Shown piece by piece: positions 15,611 through 22,887 of a stretch of DNA of 33,490 bases (its first letter is position 1; each line of letters begins with the position of its first letter). The stretch is from Alphaproteobacteria bacterium. GTDB taxonomy: Bacteria > Pseudomonadota > Alphaproteobacteria > CAAHEQ01 > UBA3637. The notes beneath the pieces are model-generated. The model was given only the letters and a program-made list of their open reading frames with translations, was not told the origin of the DNA and did not search any database. A program made the translations under genes and the position numbers. The stretch lies in contig JAGCYU010000024.1 in NCBI GenBank assembly GCA_017960645.1, positions 1 to 33,490 of the forward strand, read 5' to 3'.

Positions 15611-16558
15611 TTATTTTATAACAGCATAATCATTCATATTATCTTGGTACATTTGCCAAAACATCTCTGGATGAAGATGACCTTGTACAGGAATTATATG
15701 CAATCTAGATTTTGGTAATGCCTTATATAGTTCATAAGCTTGATAAGGCGGGCAACTTGGATCCCATCTATTCTGGTAAATCTCAGTAGGAATATCTTTG
15801 ATTTTAGTAATATTCTTTAAAATTTGATTTTCCTTCAAAAAAGAATGATTCAGTTGATAATGCATATAGATTCGAAATACATGAATTTCTTGAGCCGTAT
15901 ATTCCCTATTTTTGAATTCATAAGAAAGAGCCGCAGAGCTGGTTATATAATCTAACGTCTCATAATACTTCATTGCCTTTTGCTGATCGGCATATTTTTC
16001 AGAAAAAAGCAACTTACTAAAATATTTATCTGGATCAACTTTACCTGTAACTTTCTTGATTTCACCCAACATATCTGGATAAAATAAACGTGTTACAGGA
16101 GTTAAATATTCTCCATCTTTTTTGCGTCCCAAAAAAATTGCATTGACAATGATTCTTTTGGCTTTTTCTGGATAAGTTTCAGCAAACACCAAAGCACACG
16201 TTGACCCCCAAGAAGTCCCAGAAACAATGACTTTTGTCTTAATTTTTAAAAAATCTAGCAATCTATTGGCATCATCCACCGTTTTTTGAATTGTATTATT
16301 TTTAAAAGCATCCTTGCATATGGACAAACCACAACCTCTTTGATCAAAGATAACAACACGATATTTTTTCAAGTTATATGAATAAGCTTGAGATACTTTT
16401 CCACAACCACCAGGGCCCGCATGAAAACAAATAACTGGCTCTCCGTTTGGATTACCAACTTCTTGAAAGAATATCTTATGTCCATCTTGTTCAGGCAAAT
16501 AACCGGAATTATAGGCTTTCACAAAACGATTACGTAAATTATACCAAAAATGTTCCAT
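15611..16558 (-). CDS. Proline iminopeptidase-like alpha/beta hydrolase
   Basis: 315 residues. It follows the Pip pattern (S33 serine peptidases that remove N-terminal proline): the oxyanion motif HAGPGG (46-51, usually HGGPGG), FDQRGCGLS (71-79), the nucleophile elbow GTSWGS with Ser116, RWDPSCPP with Asp266, and GHLHPE with His294. No signal peptide, so cytoplasmic. The Ala for Gly in HGGPGG and Cys in DQRGCG are small departures. A strong minus-strand promoter precedes it; the ribosome-binding site is weak (AAGAAAAA). It is a lone gene converging on the broken transporter. Another substrate, such as an ester, cannot be excluded. Confidence 0.85.
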   Translation of the reverse strand: MEHFWYNLRNRFVKAYNSGYLPEQDGHKIFFQEVGNPNGEPVICFHAGPGGCGKVSQAYSYNLKKYRVVIFDQRGCGLSICKDAFKNNTIQKTVDDANRLLDFLKIKTKVIVSGTSWGSTCALVFAETYPEKAKRIIVNAIFLGRKKDGEYLTPVTRLFYPDMLGEIKKVTGKVDPDKYFSKLLFSEKYADQQKAMKYYETLDYITSSAALSYEFKNREYTAQEIHVFRIYMHYQLNHSFLKENQILKNITKIKDIPTEIYQNRWDPSCPPYQAYELYKALPKSRLHIIPVQGHLHPEMFWQMYQDNMNDYAVIK

Positions 16559-16578
16559 TTTTTCTTGTACCTAAGTTG

Positions 16579-16606
16579 ATTATATTTTTTTTATTTTAAA
16601 AGTCAA
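16579..16606 (-). promoter_or_regulatory. Promoter of the iminopeptidase-like gene
   Basis: Minus strand TTGACT (16606-16601), 16-base spacer, TATAAT (16584-16579), just upstream of ATG 16558. Confidence 0.6.
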
Positions 16607-16728
16607 TTGATATTTTTGCTTTTTAGTTAACACGATGATATTGTGTCGGTACTGTGGAAAGGATAAATAATAAAGCTAGTTTTATAAACCATTAAGACCA
16701 GATAATTAAAAAATACATGTAAAAGTGA

Positions 16729-16757
16729 TTGCATTTTGAAAAAATGTATGCTAGTTT
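16729..16757 (+). promoter_or_regulatory. Possible promoter of the first prepilin-like gene
   Basis: TTGCAT (16729-16734), 17-base spacer, TAGTTT (16752-16757). The surrounding 50 bases, including GGAAAAGGGAATTT before the start, resemble those before the second copy at 24883, but the -10 is not kept there. Confidence 0.3.
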
Positions 16758-16778
16758 TGGGGAAAAGGGAATTTAAAA

Positions 16779-18678
16779 ATGATACGTAAAGTTTGGCTCG
16801 GCAATACCCCCGCTGCCGAAAAAATAGTCATTTAAAATCAAATGGTTATTATGAATCTGGCCGCAGCATGATCGAGATGCTGGGCGTGCTGGCTGTTGTG
16901 GGCGTTCTAAGCATCGTTGGGATTGCCGGCTTTCGTTCTGCTATGGATAAACATCGTGCCAGCAAGATTTTGAATGAGGCCCACCGGCGCGCCGTGATTA
17001 TTTCGGGACAAAAAGGCTTTCATCAAAGCGCCCCTTCGTTGGAAGAATTTATAAACAATACGTTTGCGGGCGGTACATTTGATACAGCAGTGGTCACTGA
17101 TCCTGCTGTCAGCCAATTCGGACTGAAAGTATCCAAAATGCCCGAAAAAATATGCCAAAATATTCTTTCTATGATTTCCGAAAAAACAGTTCTTAGGCGT
17201 TTAGCTTCAGAAGAAAATATTGCCGAACTGATTGAAGCTTGCACAGAACCAGACGGAACGTATTTGATGGTTTATAATGATGATTTAGGCACTGAAGATA
17301 AAATACCACCAGCAAAGGTATGTCGAGAACATTCGGATTGTCGTACCACCTGTGGCACGTGCAATATTGCAGAAAACGCAGAAGAAGGTATTTGTGTTGG
17401 GGAATGTGACAGCGAATGTATTCCAGGAGAAGATGCCTGTGGCGAAAACGAATGTATCATCTGCGATGAAGAAAGCAAAACCTGCAAAGATAGATGTATC
17501 CCTCTTGATTATTTGGAATCTACTGGTACACAATGACGCAGATTTCATTCCCTCACTAAACACTAAAATTGAAGCTACTTTTAGAATTGTTACCGCTGGA
17601 ACTGATGATTGTATTATGGGCGTTATTGATCCAAATCTGGCAATAGGTATTGGTGGCCACAACATTTGTGGAGCCTTCAAAAATGGCGTAGGAAGTAATT
17701 TTTCGATAACGAATACTGATGAAGACTTTTATCATACATTACATACCGTTAATGTAGAAAACGGCAGGAGTACTGTTGATGGTGTAGGATATAGTTGGGC
17801 CAAAATAACCTCTTACTCTACAAATAAAAGTATTTACCTGTTTAAGGCTAACAATTTTGGTCCATCCAAGATTAAAGGATACGCATTTCAAATTTGGAAT
17901 CAAGAAAAATTGTCACGAGATTTCACGCCTGTACACGTTCCTTGGCATCCAAAAGGCACACAAAATTGTATGTTTGATAGAGTAAGCAAAAAACTTTTCT
18001 GTAATTTAGGTGGGGGTGTTGATTTCAATATTCATGGTGCCTACCATCCTGAAACAGAGGAATGCAAATCTAATATAGATTGCTTTGTTGAAGATGAATG
18101 TACGGTTTGTGATCCTGAATCAAAGATGTGTAAAGACGCCTGCAAAAAAATAGAATATCTGAGAAGCACAGGCAATCAATATATTGATACAAATTTTATG
18201 CCTAACAATAATACCTCAATTGAAACAAACGCAGAATGGACGTATTTACAAAATACAGAATTATTCGGTGTTAGAAATTCAACATCTTCAATGTACGAAT
18301 TATTAGCATGGAATAATTATCTTGTTTATCAATATGCTTCAAACGAACCTACGGTAAGTTTTGCTCCATACAATAACGTTCAACATATATATAGAACAGA
18401 GAAAAATAAGTTATATGTAGATAACATATTTGATTTTCTCTGTTTCATCTGCAAATTTCACCGACACTTGGCCTCTTACACTTTTCGCTTTAAACAACAA
18501 TGGGAATATACAGCGTTTTTCTCAAGCCAAGATGCATTATTTTAAAATTTGGGATAATGGCGCTCTTGTTCGCGATTTGGTACCAGTTTTAGATCCGGAT
18601 GATATCCCTGCTATGTATGATCAAGTGGAAAAAAGACTTTACTATAATCTAGGTTCTGGGCAATTCATTACACCGTGA
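16779..18678 (+). pseudogene. Prepilin-like / Cys-rich / twin lectin-like surface protein, frameshifted
   Basis: In order: a prepilin-type signal G-RSMIEMLGVLAVVGVLSIVG (cut after Gly, Glu at +5) with a pilin-like domain; a Cys-rich stretch (about 17320-17510); the DYLESTGTQ module start; a beta-rich domain; a second Cys-rich linker (18060-18150); a second YLRSTGNQYIDTNF module; and an end LVPVLDP...MYDQV...YYNLGSGQFITP. The last module matches the end of the gene at 31816-33490. The frame is broken near 17530 (a Tyr-Ile pair expected between TGTQ and DADF is missing, consistent with a 5-base loss) and near 18432 (net +1). The best start, ATG 16779 after AAGGGA, is out of frame with the pilin frame, which otherwise needs TTG 16793. 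Three breaks make a pseudogene likely. The module is probably a concanavalin-like fold. Confidence 0.75.
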
Positions 18679-18790
18679 TTTCATCTCCGTTAGATCATTA
18701 AGACACAACTATTACCGTACACTGGGGACATCGTCCGTTAGAAAGGTACTGTCACTGGTCAAAAAAATTTAAAATAAGATAAAAATACAC

Positions 18791-18819
18791 TTGTAATAGT
18801 ATATTATCTGGGGTATAAT
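18791..18819 (+). promoter_or_regulatory. Promoter of the RiPP operon
   Basis: TTGTAA (18791-18796), 17-base spacer, TATAAT (18814-18819). Start of transcription near 18826 gives a leader of only about 23 bases holding the strong AAAGGAGG site. Bases 18679-18790 show nothing else recognisable. Confidence 0.75.
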
Positions 18820-18848
18820 AGGGCCGTAGTCCAAGAAAGGAGGGTTCC

Positions 18849-18986
18849 ATGGAAAAGGAAGAAAATGTGAAACAGCCAGAGCAACCAAAAGAACAACCTA
18901 AAACCATTGATACATGGAAAATGAAGGCTATTGATGCTTTATCTCATGGTTGTACAATTAACTGTGATGGTCCTGATGCTGCATAG
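18849..18986 (+). CDS. Candidate RiPP precursor peptide, 45 residues
   Basis: Begins MEKEENVKQPEQPKEQ and ends with a probable core SHGCTINCDGPDAA before TAG. The N-terminal ~18 residues are charged and rich in Glu/Lys/Pro/Gln, then a short helix-prone stretch (DTWKMKAIDAL) leads to a Gly/Cys/Asp-rich tail: a leader-core layout. AAAGGAGG seven bases or so upstream is the strongest ribosome-binding site in this region, as expected for a substrate made in excess. It is directly followed by two radical SAM/SPASM genes. Cys35 and Cys39 (C-X3-C) are obvious candidates for thioether bonds, Asp/Asn for other carbon cross-links; Trp23 is a further candidate. No known precursor family is recognised. 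The gene is too short for usual ORF cut-offs. Confidence 0.8.
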   Translation: MEKEENVKQPEQPKEQPKTIDTWKMKAIDALSHGCTINCDGPDAA

Positions 18987-18995
18987 GATATTTGT

Positions 18996-20042
18996 TTGAC
19001 CAATTTTATAAAAGATGAATTTGCAGAGTACTATGAAAGGCCTGCAGAGGTTCAGGTTGACGTGACGAATCGGTGCAATTTTGATTGCGCATATTGTTAT
19101 AATAAAGGGAATTCGCACCGAAATAAGCCTGAGCTTTCTGACGGTCGTTTTTTGTTGTTGGTGGATAAAATAGTAAAAGAACTTAATCCTGTAACAATTA
19201 TTTTTACAGGAGGGGAGCCTTTGCTACGAAAAACTTTGCTATTAAAATCTATACAAAAAGTCCATGATGCAGGTATTGGCACCGCTTTAAATACAAACGG
19301 ATATTTTTTGACAGAATCTGTCATTCAAGAACTAAAAGAGGCAGGCCTTGATACAATTCAAACCAATCTTGATGCTTGCAATGCGGCTGTGTATCAAAAA
19401 TTAAGAGGTGGCGTCAGTTCATACAGTAGACAGATAGAAACCCTTAAAAATTTAAAGCGCCTATTTGGTGAAAAGTGTGTCACGGTTATTCAAGTAGTCA
19501 CCAAAGAAAATTATAAATATATAAAAGTTCTTGCCAATTTTATTCAGGAACTGGGGCTAACTAAGTTGAAACTTTTAGATTTTGTCCCTGTCAAAAAAGA
19601 AGACCAGGCATTAATGCTCACTAAAACCGAATGGTTGGAAGTTTTAAATCAAGTTAAGGAAAGCAGAGAAGAATTAAAGGTTCTTGTTAGGTTGTGTCAT
19701 TCTTTTATATTCATGTCCGACGAATACAAAAATCTCAAATTCCCTTTTTGTATGGCTGCACGTTTTGCATTATTTATTACCGCAGATGGATCTTTGTTCC
19801 CATGTAACCACTTAAAACGAGATGAGTTTTATTGTGGAAATGCTTTTGAGAATAATTTATTAAAGCTCTGGCAAGATAACGAGATGCTAAACAAAATTCG
19901 TTATTATGACTACAGCGATAGAAAATGCATTAATTGCATAAAGTATAAACAATGTGCTGGTGGGTGCAAGGCTTTAGCAAATATCCTAAAAGGCAATGCA
20001 TTTGCCGGCGATCCATCGTGTGATATGTTGCAATATTTATAG
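18996..20042 (+). CDS. Radical SAM/SPASM protein 1 (peptide maturase candidate)
   Basis: 348 residues. The radical SAM cluster motif is CNFDCAYC (Cys27, 31, 34), followed by FTGGEP (70-75) which binds the SAM amino group. The C-terminal SPASM region has Cys252, 270, 280, 311, 314, 320, 324 and 342, enough for two auxiliary 4Fe-4S clusters. Such enzymes form radical cross-links on peptides (for example thioethers or carbon-carbon bonds). Start: TTG 18996, four codons after the precursor TAG in the same frame, with AGGA at 18985-18988; there is no better in-frame ATG before the catalytic Cys. The N-terminal ~18 residues are too short for a full RiPP recognition domain, so leader binding may use another surface or the partner enzyme. 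Confidence 0.92.
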   Translation: MTNFIKDEFAEYYERPAEVQVDVTNRCNFDCAYCYNKGNSHRNKPELSDGRFLLLVDKIVKELNPVTIIFTGGEPLLRKTLLLKSIQKVHDAGIGTALNTNGYFLTESVIQELKEAGLDTIQTNLDACNAAVYQKLRGGVSSYSRQIETLKNLKRLFGEKCVTVIQVVTKENYKYIKVLANFIQELGLTKLKLLDFVPVKKEDQALMLTKTEWLEVLNQVKESREELKVLVRLCHSFIFMSDEYKNLKFPFCMAARFALFITADGSLFPCNHLKRDEFYCGNAFENNLLKLWQDNEMLNKIRYYDYSDRKCINCIKYKQCAGGCKALANILKGNAFAGDPSCDMLQYL

Positions 20043-20053
20043 GAAATGTAGCG

Positions 20054-21058
20054 ATGACTGAAGAAGAGTTGGGTCTTCATTTATTAGAAATTGAAATCAC
20101 AAACAAATGCAATTTAAATTGTTTGCATTGCTACGTGGATCGAACAAAACCAATGTTTATGCAACCCCAAGAAGTGTATAAATTAATTGATTTTGCCATA
20201 AAACACAAAATAACAAGACTCATATTCACTGGAGGAGAACCCCTTTTATGCCCTGATTTATTTCAATATGCAAACTATGCCCGCGATAAAGGTATTAACT
20301 CTTTATTTTTAATGACAAATGGTTTGTTATTAAATGAAGCAAATATACAAAAATGCAAGGTTTTTGATGAAATACAATTAAGTTTGGATGAACTGCCAAA
20401 CTCTAAAGCATCCATCAGAAATGATTATTTAAAAATATTAGAAAAAAAATTTGAGCTTTTAAGGAAAAATAATATTCTCTTTTTGCTTTTTGTGACCCTC
20501 AACAAACTCAATTATGAGCTTATTCCTGACTTTGTCCAATATGCGAGAAGTCAAGATGCATATATTTCCTTTAATTGTTTGGTTCCCTTATACCCGGAAT
20601 TACATAAATTAACTTTGAATCAAAAACAATTATATCAAGTGCTCAAAGAAATAAATACATTTAGTAAATCTAATAACCATGTTTCCTTCAATAATCATTT
20701 TAAGGTTCTTGTAGATCCAGAAGAACACGAAGTTTTGGAACAATATCCCAAAAATCAAATTGTTGGAGGATGTTTGGCAGGAATTGCATCCGCATATATA
20801 ACCGTAAAAGGAGACGTTTATGCTTGTCCATTTTTGAAAATCCCTGCGGGAAACGTATTTAAGAATCCATTAGATGATATTTGGTTAAACAGTAATCTAT
20901 TGAATTCTTTACGCAAACGACACAAATTCAAAAAACCCTGTGGCAATTGTACTTTTTTAAGTATGTGTGGCGGTTGCCGCGCCTTAAGTTATATAAAAAC
21001 AGGCGATTATTTAGGAGCAGATTCCATGTGTATAAAAGGAGAAATATATGAAAATTAG
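20054..21058 (+). CDS. Radical SAM/SPASM protein 2 (peptide maturase candidate)
   Basis: 334 residues. CNLNCLHC (Cys19, 23, 26) is the radical SAM site, FTGGEP is at 58-63, and the SPASM-type tail has Cys240, 258, 296, 299, 305, 308 and 326. It is clearly a separate enzyme from its neighbour: they share motifs but little else. It starts 11 bases after that gene and overlaps the acetyltransferase gene by 11 bases, so all are cotranslated. Two different SPASM enzymes beside one precursor suggest two successive modifications, or a heteromeric maturase. PqqE-like and sactipeptide-type enzymes have this layout; the actual chemistry is not predictable from the sequence. Confidence 0.92.
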   Translation: MTEEELGLHLLEIEITNKCNLNCLHCYVDRTKPMFMQPQEVYKLIDFAIKHKITRLIFTGGEPLLCPDLFQYANYARDKGINSLFLMTNGLLLNEANIQKCKVFDEIQLSLDELPNSKASIRNDYLKILEKKFELLRKNNILFLLFVTLNKLNYELIPDFVQYARSQDAYISFNCLVPLYPELHKLTLNQKQLYQVLKEINTFSKSNNHVSFNNHFKVLVDPEEHEVLEQYPKNQIVGGCLAGIASAYITVKGDVYACPFLKIPAGNVFKNPLDDIWLNSNLLNSLRKRHKFKKPCGNCTFLSMCGGCRALSYIKTGDYLGADSMCIKGEIYEN

Positions 21059-21530
21059 ATTAGCAACACCAGAAGATGCTGAAGGCATCTGTAATGTTTC
21101 TGTCATAACTTGGAAAAAAACATATGCAGGCTTGATTCCGGATGAAATATTAGCTCAAAAAACTGTAACAAAGCAGAAAACAGATCAATGGAAAACACGC
21201 ATTATGAATAATGTAGATACATCCCTTTTTGTTTTGGAAAATGACGGTCAAATTTTGGGTTTTCTATGGGGAGGCAAAGCAAGGGATTCTGTTTTATCTG
21301 AGTATAAAGAAATCTATGCATTTTATATTTTACCAGAAATGCAAGGCCATGGCTATGGAAGAAAACTCTTTGAATATTTTAGTCAAAAGTACAACACCAC
21401 TAAAATTTATGCATATGTCTTAAAAAATAACCCTTCTGAGGGATTCTATAAAAAATTAGGATTTAGCTGTCAAACACAATATGCAAAAGCAGAAGGAGTT
21501 TTTATGGAAAACGCTTTTCTACATTCATAA
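21048..21530 (+). CDS. GNAT acetyltransferase of the RiPP operon
   Basis: 160 residues. It starts MKIRLATPEDAEGICNV, has the acetyl-CoA loop MQGHGYGRKLFEYF (Q/R-X-X-G-X-G/A type) near residue 98, and SEGFYKKLGF near 130. Its ATG (21048) overlaps the end of radical SAM gene 2, with AAAGGAG just upstream, giving tight translational coupling. In a RiPP setting an acetyltransferase commonly caps the product N-terminus or a Lys, or inactivates the product for self-protection; either is inference here. It is not closely similar to the GNAT at 432-905. Confidence 0.88.
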   Translation: MKIRLATPEDAEGICNVSVITWKKTYAGLIPDEILAQKTVTKQKTDQWKTRIMNNVDTSLFVLENDGQILGFLWGGKARDSVLSEYKEIYAFYILPEMQGHGYGRKLFEYFSQKYNTTKIYAYVLKNNPSEGFYKKLGFSCQTQYAKAEGVFMENAFLHS

Positions 21531-21541
21531 TGGGGTAAATA

Positions 21542-22675
21542 ATGATACAGGAAGTTATTGATATTACACAAAAGCTTATGAAGCTTAAAACGGTTGAAAA
21601 TCGTTACATCGAGATTATGAAGGCTGTTAATTTTTTGCAAAATTATGCCAATCAAAACGGATTATATTTTGAAACTATCGAAAATGAAAATCATCCTATT
21701 GTCATCATATCAAATGGTCAAAAAAGAAAATTTGATGTTATGTCCTTGGGCCACATAGATGTGGTTCCTGCGGAAAATAAAGATCAATATCTTCCTAAAA
21801 TAGATGGAAATTTATTAAGAGGCCGAGGTTCTTTTGATATGAAAACAGGAGTGGCCATTGGATTAGAGTTACTTCGTTGGGTGAAAAAGATGGGATTGGA
21901 TATAAATATGGGAATTGTCCTCACTTCGGATGAAGAAGTAATTGGCGCTCGTAGTATGGATGTCGTTGAAAAAAAGGGGATACATTCAAAAATTATTTTG
22001 GATAGTGATGGCCTTACAGGTATCTCAGCGATCGTTGAAAAAACAAAAAATGCCATTTTTGGAAAATTAGTTTCAAAAGGTAAAAAAGTCAGTTCAAGAA
22101 TCCCGTGGATGGGAACAAGTGCTATAGATAATCTGATGCTATCATTAATCGGAATCAGAAAACATTTCCCCTACTATGATGGTAGGCATTTGCCCAAAAG
22201 TAAACGGGAAGGGGGCGATTTTTGGGAAAATCATTTGACAATTGGCATCATAGAAGGAGGGAGTTCTAGGTATCGCGTTAGCGCAGAGGCATCTGCAGAA
22301 CTTGATTTCAGAGTAATCAATGGGTTAACCGGAAAAGATATAAAAAAAATTATACAGCCAGAGCTCGTCGGAAATACAAGATATCAAGAAATATATGAAT
22401 TTGGCTCAATTAATGAAGATAGAAATGCGCCAATAATGGCTCTATATGCAAGCATTATAGAAAGAATCACTGGGAAAAAAGTAAAATTTATACGAGACGG
22501 ACGCGGATCTAATTCTTGTATGATGAAAAATAAAAAAGGAACAACTGTTATCATGCACAGTTATTCAGGAGGTGGGCAACATACCCCTGATGAATTTGTC
22601 AATTTAGATACAGTCAAACAGCAATGTCTAATTCAAAAAGAATTTATTAAAAAGATTACAGAACTAGAGACTTAA
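21542..22675 (+). CDS. M20-family metallopeptidase of the RiPP operon
   Basis: 377 residues, ArgE/DapE/M20 fold. Metal and catalytic motifs: SLGHIDVVP (His71, catalytic Asp73), RGRGSFDMKTG (bridging Asp99), SDEEV (Glu131 general base, Glu132 ligand), an ILDSDG ligand region (~154), and HTPDE near 347 (last His ligand). The dimerisation domain lies between about 180 and 290. Members remove N-terminal residues or acyl groups from small peptides or amino acids in the cytoplasm. It starts 11 bases after the GNAT stop. Plausible roles are trimming the processed leader remnant, releasing the acyl group, or degrading product for self-protection. No signal peptide. It is a good candidate for a dedicated RiPP protease, although M20 enzymes are unusual in that role. 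Confidence 0.85.
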   Translation: MIQEVIDITQKLMKLKTVENRYIEIMKAVNFLQNYANQNGLYFETIENENHPIVIISNGQKRKFDVMSLGHIDVVPAENKDQYLPKIDGNLLRGRGSFDMKTGVAIGLELLRWVKKMGLDINMGIVLTSDEEVIGARSMDVVEKKGIHSKIILDSDGLTGISAIVEKTKNAIFGKLVSKGKKVSSRIPWMGTSAIDNLMLSLIGIRKHFPYYDGRHLPKSKREGGDFWENHLTIGIIEGGSSRYRVSAEASAELDFRVINGLTGKDIKKIIQPELVGNTRYQEIYEFGSINEDRNAPIMALYASIIERITGKKVKFIRDGRGSNSCMMKNKKGTTVIMHSYSGGGQHTPDEFVNLDTVKQQCLIQKEFIKKITELET

Positions 22676-22781
22676 CTGGCTGGTAATTATTTATTCCAAT
22701 CAGCTTTAAAAAGGTGCATTTTTCTTTTCTTAAAATAAAAAGACACTATTACACATCAAAAAATCAATGATTTCTTTGTTT

Positions 22782-22807
22782 ATAATAACGTTTTGTTATT
22801 ATTTTTT
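22782..22807 (+). terminator. Terminator of the RiPP operon
   Basis: ATAATAAC (22782-22789), loop GTTTT, GTTATTAT (22795-22802), then TTTTT. An AT-only 8-bp stem with one G-C pair but a clear T tail. It marks the operon end about 110 bases after the peptidase stop; a weaker imperfect hairpin is at 22675-22705. Confidence 0.6.
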
Positions 22808-22835
22808 AACGGTTTGATCATTTCTTAAAATTCGC

Positions 22836-22864
22836 TTGAAAACTCAATAAAAAAAAGGTATGCT
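22836..22864 (+). promoter_or_regulatory. Promoter of the phosphatase gene
   Basis: TTGAAA (22836-22841), 17-base spacer, TATGCT (22859-22864), ending 23 bases before the start codon, so the phosphatase gene is transcribed apart from the RiPP operon. Confidence 0.5.
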
Positions 22865-22887
22865 TTATTTAAGAAAAGGGGCAGCCT

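Noticed and set aside
16907-17680. Minus-strand ORFs opposite the prepilin-like gene
   Set aside because: They mirror the Cys-rich coding region and have no ribosome-binding sites.
18849-20042. Amber-codon readthrough making precursor and radical SAM one protein
   Set aside because: Other genes here use TAG normally, and a ribosome-binding site plus TTG start follow the stop; kept only as a finding to check.
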